Assembly (NCBI GenBank): GCA_037445025.1
Contig: JBBILI010000002.1
Coordinates: 1 to 64,000 of the forward strand
Source of the DNA: CAIQQQ01 sp037445025
GTDB taxonomy: Bacteria; Pseudomonadota; Alphaproteobacteria; Acetobacterales; Acetobacteraceae
Length of the DNA stretch: 64,000 nucleotides
Reading direction: 5' to 3'
The number at the start of each line of letters is the position of its first letter. Position 1 is the stretch's first letter. Position numbers and translations under genes: made by a program. Of the stretch, positions 51,098 to 60,891 are shown piece after piece. The notes under the pieces were generated by a model that did no database searches, was not told the DNA's origin, and saw only the letters and a program-made list of their open reading frames with translations.

Positions 51098-54018
51098 CCG
51101 GCGCGAGGCTTCCCGCCGGCGGGCGGATCGACCGGACCGCCCCCCTGCCCTTCACCTGGAACGGCCGCGCGCTGCAGGGCTATGCCGGCGACACCCTGGC
51201 TTCGGCCCTGCTGGCCAACGGCGTGCGCGTGGTCGGCCGCAGCTTCAAATACCACCGCCCGCGCGGGATCTTCGCCGCCGGGGTGGAAGAGCCCAACGCC
51301 ATTCTCGATGTCACCATCGGCGACCGGCACGACCCCAACGCGCGGGCCACGCTGGTGCCGCTCGAGCCGGGTCTGGCCGCCAAGGCGATCAGCGGCTGGC
51401 CGAGCGTGGCGCACGACCTCTATCGTGGGCTCGACCTGCTGCAGCGCTTCCTGCCGGCGGGGTTCTACTACAAGACCTTCATGGCGCCGCACTGGAAGCA
51501 CTGGGAACCCGGCATCCGTCGCATGGCGGGGCTCGGCCAGGCCCGGACGACGCCCGACCCCCTGCTGTACGAGCAGCGCCATGCCCAGGTCGATGTGCTG
51601 GTGGTGGGCGCCGGCCCGGCCGGGCTCGCCGCCGCCCGCGTCGCGTCCGCCGCGGGCGCCGCGGTGATGCTGGTGGACGAGAACCCCACCCCCGGCGGCA
51701 CCCTGCTGTGGAACGAGGCCGAGATCGACGACCAGCCGGCCGCCACCTGGGCCGCCGACTGCGTGGCCGGCCTGGTCCGCGCCGGTGTCACCGTGCTGAC
51801 GGCCACCACCGCCTTCGCCTATTACGACCACAACACGCTCGGCCTGATGCAGCGCCGTACCCCCGCTGCCGGATGGGCGGCCGATCGGCTGTGGTCGGTG
51901 CAGGCGCGCCAGGTGGTGCTGGCGACCGGCGCGCTGGAACGGCCGCTGGTGTTTCCGCACAATGACCGCCCGGGCGTGATGCTGGCCTCCGCCGTGCTGC
52001 GCTATCTGCGCCAGCACGCGGTGCTGGTGGGCCGCGCCGTTGTGCTGACCACGAACAACGACAGCGCCTACGAAACCGCCATCGCCCTGCGCGACGCCGG
52101 CGCCACGGTGACGGTGGCCGATGTGCGCGCCTCGCCCGGTGCCGCCGCCACGGCGGCCAGGCAGCGCGGCGTGCGGGTGATCGCCGGCAGCGTGGTGCGC
52201 GACACCGGCGGGCTCGACGCCATCCTCTGGGCCGATATCGGCCCGGCCGACGCCAGCGGCACCGCCGAGCGGGTGCCGTGCGACATCGTGGCCACCGCCG
52301 GCGGCTGGACCCCCGTGGTGCATCTGTTCAGCCAGTCCGGCGGCAGGCTGCGCTGGGACGAGGCGGCCAGCGCGTTTCTGCCCGAGATCGGGCGCCAGGC
52401 GCATCAGCTGGCGGGCGCCATGCAGGGCACCGCAGGTCTGGCCGCCTGCCTCGCCAGCGGCCACCGCGCGGGGATCGCCGCCTGTGCCGCCCTGGATCGC
52501 CCGGTCACGCTGCGCGCACCGCGCACGCCCGAGGCCGCCGCGCCGACGCCGCTGCAGCCGTACTGGCATGTGCCGATCAAGGGCGCGCGCCAGTGGCTCG
52601 ATCTGCAGAACGACGTGACGGTGAAGGATGTCGGCCTCGCCGCCGCCGAGAACTTCCAGAGCGTGGAGCATCTCAAGCGCTACACCACGCTGGGCATGGC
52701 GACCGACCAGGGCAAGACCAGCAACGTCAACGGCCTCGCGGTGATGGCCGCCCTGACCGGGCGCGGCATCGGCGAGACCGGCACCACCACCTTCCGCCTG
52801 CCCTACGCGCCGGTCTCGCTGGGCGCCATGGCCGGGATGCGGTTCGCTGCCCTGCACACCGCCGTGCGCGCGCTGCCGGCGCAGGCGGAGCATGACGCGG
52901 CTGGTGCCGAGATGCGCGAATATGGCGGCTGGATGCGCCCGGCCTGCTATCCCCGCGCGCAGGAGAGCGTGGCCGCCGCCATCCGGCGCGAAGCCGCCGC
53001 GGTGCGCGCCGAGGCGGGGCTGTTCGACGGTTCGAGCCTGGGCAAGATCGTCGTGGAAGGGCCGGACGCCGCGAAGGTCCTCGACCTGATCTACTACAAT
53101 GCCATCGCCACGCTGAAGCCGGGGCGGCTGCGCTATGTGCTGCTGCTGCGGGAATCCGGCATCGTCTACGATGACGGCGTCATCGCGCGGCTGTCGCCGG
53201 AGCGGTTCCTGCTGTCGCCGTCCTCGTCCCACACCGCCGGCGTGCTGGCGATGCTGGAGCTGTGGCGGCAGACCGAATATCCTGCCTTGCGGGTGGCGTT
53301 CCATGACGTCACCGCCGCCTGGGCCACCTTTGCCGTGTGCGGGCCGCGTGTGCGCGACATTCTGGCATCGATTCCAACCGATATCGATCTGTCCGATGCA
53401 GCGCTGCCGCATATGGCGCTGGCCGAGGGGCATGTGTTCGGGGTGCCCGCCCGCATCGCGCGGGTCAGCTTCACCGGCGAGCGCAGCTACGAGATCTCCG
53501 TGCCCGCCGGCCACGCCGGCGCGCTGTGGCGGCATCTGCTGGCCCAGGGGCCGACGCCGTACGGCATCGAAAGCCTGTCCGTGCTGCGCGCGGAGAAGGG
53601 CTATATTCTGATCGGCACCGACACGGACGGGTTGACCATGCCGCAGGATCTCGGCCTGTCCGGCCCGCTGCGCGCCAAGACGGTGGATTTCGTCGGCCGC
53701 CGTTCGCTGACCACGCCGGACGGGATGCGGGCGGACCGCCGGCAGTTCGTGGGATTGCTGCCGGAGAACCCGAACTTTGTGCCGGAGGTCGGCACCCATG
53801 CCGCCGTGATCGAAGGCCGGCAGAAGCGCAGCCTGGGCTGGATCACCTCCTCCGCCTTCAGCCCCGCGCTGGGCCGCTCGATCGCGCTGGGGATGATCGA
53901 GGCCGGACGGGCGCGCATGGGCGAGACGGTGACGCTGTATGATCGCGGCCGCCTGTCCAAGGCGGTGATCTGTTCGCCGGTGTTCCACGATCCTGCCGGA
54001 GCCAAACTCAATGGCTGA
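51094..54018 (+). CDS. soxA: Sarcosine oxidase, alpha subunit
   Basis: A 974-residue alpha subunit. It has an N-terminal ferredoxin-like region (FKYHRPRGIFAAGVEEPNA), an NAD-binding Rossmann domain (VVGAGPAGLAAARVA, about 169-183) and a C-terminal GcvT-like folate domain (ending YDRGRLSKAVICSPVFHD). The length is canonical for the heterotetrameric enzyme. It overlaps soxD and soxG. Confidence 0.95.
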   Translation: MTGARLPAGGRIDRTAPLPFTWNGRALQGYAGDTLASALLANGVRVVGRSFKYHRPRGIFAAGVEEPNAILDVTIGDRHDPNARATLVPLEPGLAAKAISGWPSVAHDLYRGLDLLQRFLPAGFYYKTFMAPHWKHWEPGIRRMAGLGQARTTPDPLLYEQRHAQVDVLVVGAGPAGLAAARVASAAGAAVMLVDENPTPGGTLLWNEAEIDDQPAATWAADCVAGLVRAGVTVLTATTAFAYYDHNTLGLMQRRTPAAGWAADRLWSVQARQVVLATGALERPLVFPHNDRPGVMLASAVLRYLRQHAVLVGRAVVLTTNNDSAYETAIALRDAGATVTVADVRASPGAAATAARQRGVRVIAGSVVRDTGGLDAILWADIGPADASGTAERVPCDIVATAGGWTPVVHLFSQSGGRLRWDEAASAFLPEIGRQAHQLAGAMQGTAGLAACLASGHRAGIAACAALDRPVTLRAPRTPEAAAPTPLQPYWHVPIKGARQWLDLQNDVTVKDVGLAAAENFQSVEHLKRYTTLGMATDQGKTSNVNGLAVMAALTGRGIGETGTTTFRLPYAPVSLGAMAGMRFAALHTAVRALPAQAEHDAAGAEMREYGGWMRPACYPRAQESVAAAIRREAAAVRAEAGLFDGSSLGKIVVEGPDAAKVLDLIYYNAIATLKPGRLRYVLLLRESGIVYDDGVIARLSPERFLLSPSSSHTAGVLAMLELWRQTEYPALRVAFHDVTAAWATFAVCGPRVRDILASIPTDIDLSDAALPHMALAEGHVFGVPARIARVSFTGERSYEISVPAGHAGALWRHLLAQGPTPYGIESLSVLRAEKGYILIGTDTDGLTMPQDLGLSGPLRAKTVDFVGRRSLTTPDGMRADRRQFVGLLPENPNFVPEVGTHAAVIEGRQKRSLGWITSSAFSPALGRSIALGMIEAGRARMGETVTLYDRGRLSKAVICSPVFHDPAGAKLNG

Positions 54019-54463
54019 ATTCGCCTCTGTCTCGGTTGCAGACCAGATCGGACTGCGTGCCGGCGACCCTGTGCAGCTGGTCGATCCGCCGGGCGTGTTC
54101 CTGGTCACCGGATGGACCGCCCAGCCCCCCAACTCCGTGGTCGAGATCGAGGGCGGCTACATCTGCTGGCTCGCCCCCGACCGCAGCCTCGCCGTGACCG
54201 GCACACCGCCTGGTGGTTTCGTCTCCGACATCACCCAGGGTCAGGCGATCTTCCGTCTGGCCGAAGCCGTGGCTGCGGATCTGCTGGCCATGGGCGGCAC
54301 CCTGCCGCTCACCGCCCTCACCCCCGGCCTGTGCGCGCAGACGCTGTTCGCAGGCCAGAAGGTGCTGCTGTACCGGCGCGACGGTCTCATTCATCTCCAT
54401 ATCGAACGCGCTTTGGCGGCGTGGCTGCTGGCCTGGTTCCGCCAGGCCGCGACGGCCCTTTGA
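54011..54463 (+). CDS. soxG: Sarcosine oxidase, gamma subunit
   Basis: A 150-residue gamma subunit, short of the 180-200 residues common in the family. Blocks YICWLAPDRSLAVTG and the C-terminal HIERALAAWLLAWFRQA match SoxG. It overlaps soxA by eight bases and precedes the dimethylglycine dehydrogenase gene by 13 bases. Assignment relies partly on position. Confidence 0.85.
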   Translation: MAEFASVSVADQIGLRAGDPVQLVDPPGVFLVTGWTAQPPNSVVEIEGGYICWLAPDRSLAVTGTPPGGFVSDITQGQAIFRLAEAVAADLLAMGGTLPLTALTPGLCAQTLFAGQKVLLYRRDGLIHLHIERALAAWLLAWFRQAATAL

Positions 54464-54476
54464 GAAGGCTCTCCCC

Positions 54477-56888
54477 ATGAAATCGCATGTGCGTGTCGCC
54501 GTCATCGGCGGCGGAGTCGTCGGCGCGTCGGTGCTGTATCACCTCACCAAGGGCGGCTGGACGGATGTGGTGCTGCTCGAGCGCGACGAGCTGACCTGCG
54601 GCTCCACCTGGCACGCCGCCGGCGGCATGCACACGCTGAACGGCGACCCCAACGTCGCCAAGCTGCAGAAATACACGATCGAGCTGTACCGTGAGATCGA
54701 GGCGATCTCCGGCGTCTCCTGCGGGCTGCACATGCCGGGCGGGCTGATGCTGGCCGGCACCCAGGCGCGGGTGGACTGGCTGAAAGGCGCTGTCGCCAAG
54801 GGCAGCTATCTCGGCATGGATGCCGAGCTGATCTCGATGGATGACGCGCACCGGCTGCTGCCGCTGATCGACAAATCGCGCTTCATCGCAGCCCTGTGGG
54901 ACCCGCTGGACGGGCATGTCGACCCGTACGGCGTCACTCACGCCTACGCTAAATGCGCCACCATGGCGGGCGCCGAAATCTACCGGAAAACCAAGGTCGA
55001 GGCACTGACACCGCGCGCCGATGGCGGGTGGGACGTGATCACCGACCAGGGCACGATCGTGGCCGAGCATGTGGTGAATGCCGGCGGTCTGTGGGCGCGC
55101 GAGGTCGGCCGTATGGTGGGGATCGAGCTGCCTATCCTGGCCATGGAGCATCAGTATCTGATCACCGAGGATGTGCCGCATCTGCTGCCCGCGCATGAGC
55201 TGCCGCACACCATCGATTTCGAGGGCGAGATCTATCTGCGCCAGGAACGCCAGGGCGTGCTGCTCGGCACCTACGAGCATAACGGGGTGCCGTGGTCGAA
55301 GAAGTCCACGCCGTGGAATTTCTCAGCCGAGCTGCTGGTGCCGGATCTCGACCGTATCGCCGGCAATCTTGAAGTGGGCTTCGAACATTTTCCGGCCCTG
55401 GCCGAGACCGGGATCAAGAAGATCATCAACGGTCCTTTCACCTTTGCATCGGATGGCAATCCGCTGATCGGCCCGGTGCGCGGTCTGCGGAACTTCTGGG
55501 TGGCCTGCGGGGTCATGGCGGGGTTCAGCCAGGGCGGCGGTGTGGGGCTGGCGCTGGCGAACTGGATGATCGAGCGCGATCCCGGCTTCGATGTGTGGGC
55601 CATGGATGTCGCGCGCTATGGCGACTGGGCCACACCGGCCTACACCGCGGCCAAAGTGACCGAAAATTACGGCCGGCGCTTTCGCGTCACCTTCCCCAAC
55701 GAGGAACTGCCGGCCGGCCGGCCGCTGCGCACCTCGCCGCTGTACGACAGGCAGAAGGCCAAAGGCGCCGTGTTCGGCGCGGCCTGGGGGCTGGAATATC
55801 CGCTGTGGTTCGCGCCCGCCGGCATGGAACCGGTGGAGGAGGTGACATTCCGCCGCTCCAACGCGCATGGCCCGGTGGGGGAGGAGGTGCGCACGGTGCG
55901 CGAAGCGGTCGGTGTGATCGAAACGACCGGCTATGCCAAATACGAATTCTCCGGCCCGGGCGCGGAAGCCTTCCTCAACCACGTGCTGGCCAACCGCATG
56001 CCGGAGATCAGCCGCATCGTGCTGGCGCCGATGCTGAACCCGAACGGCAAGCTCATCGGCGATTTCACGGTCGCCCGGCTGGGCCTGGCGCAGTTCCACG
56101 TCTTCGGCACCGGCGGCGCGGAGGATTATCATTCCCGCTGGTGGGAGGCGCATATGCCTGACACCAGCGTGACCTTCACGCCGTTGCGCGACCGGCTCGC
56201 AGGCGTGTCCATCGCCGGACCCAACGCCCGCGCACTGCTGGCCGCACTGGTCACGGACGACGTGTCCAACAGCGCCTTTCCGTTCATGCACTACCGCCGC
56301 ATGACGATCGGCATGGTGCCGGCCACCATCGGCCGCCTCAGCTTCACCGGCGATCTCGGCTACGAGATCTGGTGCGCACCGGACCGCCTGGCCACGCTCT
56401 ACGACTCGCTGTTCGCCGCAGGCGCCGCCCTCGGCCTGCGCGATGTCGGGCTGCGCGCCCTCAACGCCATGCGCCTGGAGAAGAATTTCGGCACCTGGGC
56501 CCGCGAATACCGCCCGGTCTACGGGCCGTTCGAGGCCGGGCTCGGCCGTTTCGTCAATTTCCGCAAAGGCGACTTCATCGGCCGCGCGGCGGCGCTCGCG
56601 GAGAAGGAAACTGGCGGTGCGCTGCGTCTGGTCAGCCTGGTGGTGGACGCGGGCGACGCCGATGTCGTCGGCGACGAGCCGGTGCGGCTGGACGGCAAGG
56701 CCATCGGCTGGGTAACCTCCGGTGGCTACGCGCATCATGTCCAGGCATCGATCGCGCTGGCCTTTATTCCCGCCGACCATGCCATCGAGGGCGCCGTTTT
56801 CGAGGTTGAGATTCTGGACCAGATGCGACAGGCGAAGCTGATCACCGCGCCCCTGTTCGATCCGAACGGCGGACGCATGCGCGGATGA
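54477..56888 (+). CDS. Dimethylglycine/sarcosine dehydrogenase-type FAD protein with GcvT domain
   Basis: An 803-residue flavoprotein. The N-terminal DAO domain has VAVIGGGVVGASVLYHLTKG and the STWHAAGGMH block that carries the covalent-FAD His in this family. The C-terminal half (from about 420) is a GcvT-like folate domain (FTGDLGYEIWCAPDRL, RALNAMRLEKNFGTW). It would oxidise dimethylglycine to sarcosine, feeding SoxBDAG. ATG 54477 is 13 bases after soxG; its stop overlaps the small downstream gene. Confidence 0.9.
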   Translation: MKSHVRVAVIGGGVVGASVLYHLTKGGWTDVVLLERDELTCGSTWHAAGGMHTLNGDPNVAKLQKYTIELYREIEAISGVSCGLHMPGGLMLAGTQARVDWLKGAVAKGSYLGMDAELISMDDAHRLLPLIDKSRFIAALWDPLDGHVDPYGVTHAYAKCATMAGAEIYRKTKVEALTPRADGGWDVITDQGTIVAEHVVNAGGLWAREVGRMVGIELPILAMEHQYLITEDVPHLLPAHELPHTIDFEGEIYLRQERQGVLLGTYEHNGVPWSKKSTPWNFSAELLVPDLDRIAGNLEVGFEHFPALAETGIKKIINGPFTFASDGNPLIGPVRGLRNFWVACGVMAGFSQGGGVGLALANWMIERDPGFDVWAMDVARYGDWATPAYTAAKVTENYGRRFRVTFPNEELPAGRPLRTSPLYDRQKAKGAVFGAAWGLEYPLWFAPAGMEPVEEVTFRRSNAHGPVGEEVRTVREAVGVIETTGYAKYEFSGPGAEAFLNHVLANRMPEISRIVLAPMLNPNGKLIGDFTVARLGLAQFHVFGTGGAEDYHSRWWEAHMPDTSVTFTPLRDRLAGVSIAGPNARALLAALVTDDVSNSAFPFMHYRRMTIGMVPATIGRLSFTGDLGYEIWCAPDRLATLYDSLFAAGAALGLRDVGLRALNAMRLEKNFGTWAREYRPVYGPFEAGLGRFVNFRKGDFIGRAAALAEKETGGALRLVSLVVDAGDADVVGDEPVRLDGKAIGWVTSGGYAHHVQASIALAFIPADHAIEGAVFEVEILDQMRQAKLITAPLFDPNGGRMRG

Positions 56889-57094
56889 CGGGCATCGGCC
56901 ACAACGGCGGCCCGCAGCTGGATGACGCGTCGTCGATGTCCTGGCACGCCTGGGCCTGGCGACGCTCGCACAAAAAGGCCTGGAAAACCCCGCCCCGCGA
57001 AGTCGCCCTGCGCCGCCTCGCCCGCGCCGAGGAACTCGGCATGACCTACAAGCAATACACCCTCGTAATCATGGAACGCGGCAAATATTCATAA
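56885..57094 (+). CDS. Small conserved protein with GIGHNGGP motif
   Basis: A 69-residue basic protein starting MTGIGHNGGPQLDD. The GIGHN-GP motif occurs at the ends of many small alphaproteobacterial proteins; its function is unknown to me. The rest (AWAWRRSHKKAWKTPPREV, then MTYKQYTLVIMERGKYS) looks helical and may bind nucleic acid. It overlaps the dehydrogenase stop by four bases (ATGA), so it belongs to the sarcosine operon. Confidence 0.65.
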   Translation: MTGIGHNGGPQLDDASSMSWHAWAWRRSHKKAWKTPPREVALRRLARAEELGMTYKQYTLVIMERGKYS

Positions 57095-57163
57095 AAGTTT
57101 TTTGCTTCTTTTCTTCAAAAAAGAAGTTCTTTCTTTGAAAAGAAAGAACCAAAGAAACTTTCA
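57094..57163. repeat. A/T-rich double-hairpin element, copy 7 (short form)
   Basis: Two tandem hairpins (CTTCTTTTCTTCAAAAAAGA, then GTTCTTTCTTTGAAAAGAAA) are enclosed by AAAAGTTTTTTG and CCAAAGAAACTTTC. It exactly fills the gap between the small GIGHNGGP gene and the Rieske gene, touching both stop codons. Confidence 0.8.
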
Positions 57164-58339
57164 AACGTTCAGACCCGCGTCGTTCAACAGGCGTTCCACC
57201 ACGATCCTTTGGAACTTGTGGGTGGTGTCCTCCATCACCGGCGAGAACACGCTGCCGGCCATCGCCGGCGAGCGGCAGCCGATATGCAGGCGCTGCACGA
57301 TGTCGATATCCTCGCCGTTGACGAGATCGATCAGGTCGATCATCTGCTGACGCGCCTGGGTCAGCTCCGGCGCCATCGCGTCGTCGCCGATGAAGAAGAA
57401 TTCAAACCGCTCCACCGTGTGATCCACCGCCATCGGCTGGATGATGAACGCATACACATGGTTGTAGTGCACGCCGATCATCACGTTGGGAAACAGCTCG
57501 ACATACTCGGCCTTGGTCATGGCCTCGGCATCCAGCCCCGGGAAGGTCGGCAGCAGATGCTCCGGCGTCACCGGCGGCGGCGCGAAGTTGCGGCTGCCCA
57601 CGCCCACGAAGCCCTCGCCATCGGTGATGTGCAGCGTGTGCTTCACCGAGGAGACGCTGTTGAGCTGCGGATGCACGAACGGCAGATGATACCGCTCGAC
57701 GAAGTTCTCGATGGCCAGCTTCCAGTTGGCCTTCAGCTCGAACCGCAGCCCGCCCCCGGCGCGCAGCAGACCGAAATCATACGCCGCCCAACGCGCCTTC
57801 AGCGGCGCCAGATGCGTCTCGAGCGGCACCGCCTCCGCGTCGAGATTGATGAAGATCAGCGGCCCCCACATCTCGCAGCGCACCGCAATCAGCCCGTGTT
57901 GGCCGGCATCGAACCCGTCATGCGTGCTGACGCCCGGGCCACAGAAGCTCGGCGTGCGCAGCAGCGCGCCGTCCAGCCCATAGGCCCAGGCATGGTAGGG
58001 GCACAGCACCACCGAACGCTGCACCGGACTTGCCACCAGCTGCGCCCCGCGATGGCGGCAGATGTTGTGGAACGCGCGAATGACATCATCGGCCCCGCGC
58101 ACCAGCAGCAGCGGCATGCCGGCCAGCTCGAACGGCACCTGGTCACCAGGATTCGGCAGATCGCCAGCCACCCCGGCACACACCCAGTTGCGGCTGAACG
58201 TCAGGTCCCGCTCGGCGGCAAAAAAGGCGGGATCGGTATAGGCCGCACCCGGCAGCCCGATCGCCTCGCCGGTCGGGCGGAACAGGCGCGCCCGCACAGC
58301 CGGGGTCAATACGCGTTTCACAACATCCCTGGCGACCAT
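57161..58339 (-). CDS. Rieske oxygenase alpha subunit (quaternary-amine type)
   Basis: A 392-residue ring-hydroxylating-type oxygenase. The Rieske ligands are Cys94, His96, Cys113 and His116 (CRHRG...CPYHAW). The mononuclear iron motif is Asn212-x2-Glu215-x2-His218-x4-His223 (ENFVERYHLPFVH), with Glu in place of the usual bridging Asp, as in choline, carnitine and glycine-betaine monooxygenases. The neighbouring dimethylglycine and sarcosine genes support a quaternary amine substrate. No reductase partner is present in the window. It is convergent to that operon. Confidence 0.82.
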   Translation of the reverse strand: MVARDVVKRVLTPAVRARLFRPTGEAIGLPGAAYTDPAFFAAERDLTFSRNWVCAGVAGDLPNPGDQVPFELAGMPLLLVRGADDVIRAFHNICRHRGAQLVASPVQRSVVLCPYHAWAYGLDGALLRTPSFCGPGVSTHDGFDAGQHGLIAVRCEMWGPLIFINLDAEAVPLETHLAPLKARWAAYDFGLLRAGGGLRFELKANWKLAIENFVERYHLPFVHPQLNSVSSVKHTLHITDGEGFVGVGSRNFAPPPVTPEHLLPTFPGLDAEAMTKAEYVELFPNVMIGVHYNHVYAFIIQPMAVDHTVERFEFFFIGDDAMAPELTQARQQMIDLIDLVNGEDIDIVQRLHIGCRSPAMAGSVFSPVMEDTTHKFQRIVVERLLNDAGLNV

Positions 58340-58541
58340 CAGCGCAACCCCTGCAAAACCCCGTCAGCATCGGCAGACGCGACGGGATCGGCAAATTCCA
58401 AAATCAGATGGAGCTGCGCCAACCAGCCCCGAAAGTTCACGGCGCCCCCATCATGCCATGCTTGCGATCAAGACCGATTGCGACGACACCACACCGTCCA
58501 CCATGCTGACGCAGTCCATCCCAGCCAGCGGAGCGAAGCCG

Positions 58542-60200
58542 ATGTCGAGCCACCTGAACCCGGATGCGGGCCAGCCCGTTCCCGCCCGCATGCTGGTCAA
58601 CGTGCCGCGCCTGGTGACGGCGTATTTCGCCAACCGGCCCGATCCCGCCATCCCAGGCCAGCGCGTGGCCTTCGGCACCTCCGGCCATCGCGGCTCGGCG
58701 TTCGACACCTCGTTCAACGAAGCCCATATCCTCGCGATCAGCCAGGCGATCTGCGAATACCGCGCGGGCCAGACGATCACCGGGCCGCTGTTCATCGGCA
58801 TGGACACGCACGCCCTGTCCGAACCGGCGCTCACCTCGGCCATCGAGGTGTTCGCCGCCAACGGTGTCACGGTGATGCGCGACCAGGACATGGGCTACAC
58901 GCCGACTCCCGTCATCTCGCATGCGATCCTGTCCTACAACCGCGGCCGCACCGACGGCCTGTCCGACGGCGTGGTGATCACCCCCTCGCACAACCCGCCG
59001 CAGGATGGCGGCTTCAAATACAATCCCCCGCATGGCGGCCCCGCCGGCACCGATGCCACCAGCTGGATCGAGAAACGCGCCAACGCCCTCATCGCAGCCG
59101 GGCTGGACGGGGTGAAGCGCATCCCGTTCCCCCGCGCCATCACATCCGAAACCATTCACGCCTACGACTACATCACCCCCTACGTCGCCGATCTCGGCAC
59201 CGTCATCGACATGGAGGCCATCCACAACACCGGCGTGCGCATCGGCATCGACCCGCTGGGGGGCGCTGCCGTGGGCTACTGGCCCCACGTCATCCAGCAC
59301 TACGGCATCGACGCCACCATCGTGAACGACGCCGTTGACCCGACCTTCCGCTTCATGACACTGGACTGGGACGGCAAGATCCGCATGGACTGCTCCAGCC
59401 CCTTCGCCATGGCCTCTCTGGTGCAACTGGCCGACCGGTTCGACATCGCGTTCGCCAACGACACCGATTCCGACCGCCACGGCATCGTCTGCCCCGGCAG
59501 CGGCCTGCTGGCACCCAACCCCTACCTCGCCGTCTGCATCGATTACCTCTTCGCCAACCGGCCCGGCTGGGGCCCGGCCACCGGAATCGGCAAAACCATC
59601 GTCAGCAGCTCCATGATCGACCGCGTCGCCGCCGCCGCGGGGCGAAAGATCATGGAAGTGCCGGTGGGCTTCAAATGGTTTGTCGACGGACTGACCGACG
59701 GCACGCTCGGCTTCGTCGGCGAGGAAAGCGCCGGCGCCAGCTTCCTGCGCCGCGACGGCACGGTATGGACCACCGACAAGGACGGCCTCATCGCGGGCCT
59801 GCTCGCCGCCGAGATGACCGCACGCACCGGCCACAGCCCCGCCGAAGCCTATCGCCACCTCACCGAAAAATGCGGCACCTCCACCTACGAACGCATCGAC
59901 GCCCCGGCCACCTCCGCCCAAAAAGACGTGCTGAAAAAACTCTCCCCCCAGCAGCTCAACACCCACGTGCTGGCCGGCGACGTCGTCACCAGCGTGCTCA
60001 CCCAAGCCCCCGGCAACCATGCCCCGATCGGCGGCATCAAAGTCGCAACCGCCGAAGGCTGGTACGCCGCCAGACCCTCCGGCACCGAAGACGTGTATAA
60101 AATCTACGCCGAAAGCTTCAAAAGTCCGGCCCACCTCGCCACCATCCAACACGAAGCCCAAGCCGTGCTCAGCCACGCGTTCAAAGACGCGGGGTGCTGA
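58542..60200 (+). CDS. pgm: Phosphoglucomutase (alpha-D-glucose phosphate-specific)
   Basis: A 552-residue Pgm of the E. coli type. Catalytic Ser149 (VITPSHNPPQDGG), the early substrate block FGTSGHRGSA, metal-binding NDTDSDRHG, sugar-binding EVPVGFKWF with VGEESAGASF, and the phosphate site ARPSGTEDVYK are all present. It interconverts glucose 1- and 6-phosphate. ATG 58542 matches the enterobacterial start and has GGAGCGAAG upstream; ATG 58458 would add 28 unlike residues. Confidence 0.95.
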   Translation: MSSHLNPDAGQPVPARMLVNVPRLVTAYFANRPDPAIPGQRVAFGTSGHRGSAFDTSFNEAHILAISQAICEYRAGQTITGPLFIGMDTHALSEPALTSAIEVFAANGVTVMRDQDMGYTPTPVISHAILSYNRGRTDGLSDGVVITPSHNPPQDGGFKYNPPHGGPAGTDATSWIEKRANALIAAGLDGVKRIPFPRAITSETIHAYDYITPYVADLGTVIDMEAIHNTGVRIGIDPLGGAAVGYWPHVIQHYGIDATIVNDAVDPTFRFMTLDWDGKIRMDCSSPFAMASLVQLADRFDIAFANDTDSDRHGIVCPGSGLLAPNPYLAVCIDYLFANRPGWGPATGIGKTIVSSSMIDRVAAAAGRKIMEVPVGFKWFVDGLTDGTLGFVGEESAGASFLRRDGTVWTTDKDGLIAGLLAAEMTARTGHSPAEAYRHLTEKCGTSTYERIDAPATSAQKDVLKKLSPQQLNTHVLAGDVVTSVLTQAPGNHAPIGGIKVATAEGWYAARPSGTEDVYKIYAESFKSPAHLATIQHEAQAVLSHAFKDAGC

Positions 60201-60310
60201 AAGGAAAGCAAGGAAGGCGGGGGGCGTTGCCCCCTCGACCCCTACGTCGTGCGAAGCACGCGCTTCGCGCTCGGGGGGCCGAGCCCCTGGACCTCTCATT
60301 TGAAGCGAGG

Positions 60311-60382
60311 TTGGTGAAGTGAGAGAGGGGCCAACCGAGGCCTTCATGAAGGTCTCGCTTGGCCCCTCTCTCACTTCACCAA
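60311..60382. repeat. 72-base nested cruciform between pgm and yajC
   Basis: TTGGTGAAGTGAGAGAGGGG plus CCAA (60311-60334) is perfectly repeated inverted at 60359-60382. Between them an inner hairpin (60336-60357, CGAGGCCTTC and GAAGGTCTCG, one mismatch) nests. A further small hairpin CCAGAGGCTCCGCCTCTGG lies at 60404-60422. It sits between convergent pgm and yajC and probably acts as a terminator or a mobile REP-type repeat. Confidence 0.75.
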
Positions 60383-60451
60383 CATTCCTTAAACGAATGG
60401 TGTCCAGAGGCTCCGCCTCTGGCGGGGGTCGAGGGGGCAGAGCCCCTCGCC

Positions 60452-60802
60452 TTACTTGCTTCCTTCCTTCACCTTGCTGTCATTGGCCGGCGTCGGGGTG
60501 ATCACGCTGGCGATGGTTTCGCGCAGGACGGTGATTTTGATGCCGGGGGCGATTTCGACTTCGATTTCGCGGCTGTCGGCGGTGGGGGGTTTGCTGACGG
60601 TTCCGATGATGCCGCCGCCGGTGATAACGCGATCGTTGCGTTTGAGGTTGGCGAGCATGGCCTTCATTTCTTTCTGCTTCTGCTGTTGCGGGCGGATAAG
60701 CAGGAAGTAGAAGACGCCGAAGATCAGGATCAGCGGGGCGAACTGGGTGGCGCTGGCCATGATGCCGGCGGCGTCCTGGGCGTAGGCGGGGGTGATGAAC
60801 AT
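60452..60802 (-). CDS. yajC: Preprotein translocase accessory subunit YajC
   Basis: A 116-residue inner-membrane protein with one membrane segment (FAPLILIFGVFYFLLIRPQQ) followed by the conserved QQKQKEMKAMLANLKRNDRVIT and GGGIIGTV. It associates with SecDF and the Sec translocon. secD is not next to it in this window on its downstream side. It is divergent from the DUF815 ATPase gene across 89 bp. Confidence 0.93.
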   Translation of the reverse strand: MFITPAYAQDAAGIMASATQFAPLILIFGVFYFLLIRPQQQKQKEMKAMLANLKRNDRVITGGGIIGTVSKPPTADSREIEVEIAPGIKITVLRETIASVITPTPANDSKVKEGSK

Positions 60803-60891
60803 CGTGGGGTTCCGGATTGCGGGATGCGAGGCGGGACCATAGTTTCCGCCCGCCCCGCGTCAAGCTGGGCGGGCATAGGGATGATGGAGCG

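Noticed and set aside
51468..51809. Minus-strand frames inside the sarcosine oxidase alpha gene
   Set aside because: They are shadows of a well-supported 974-residue enzyme.
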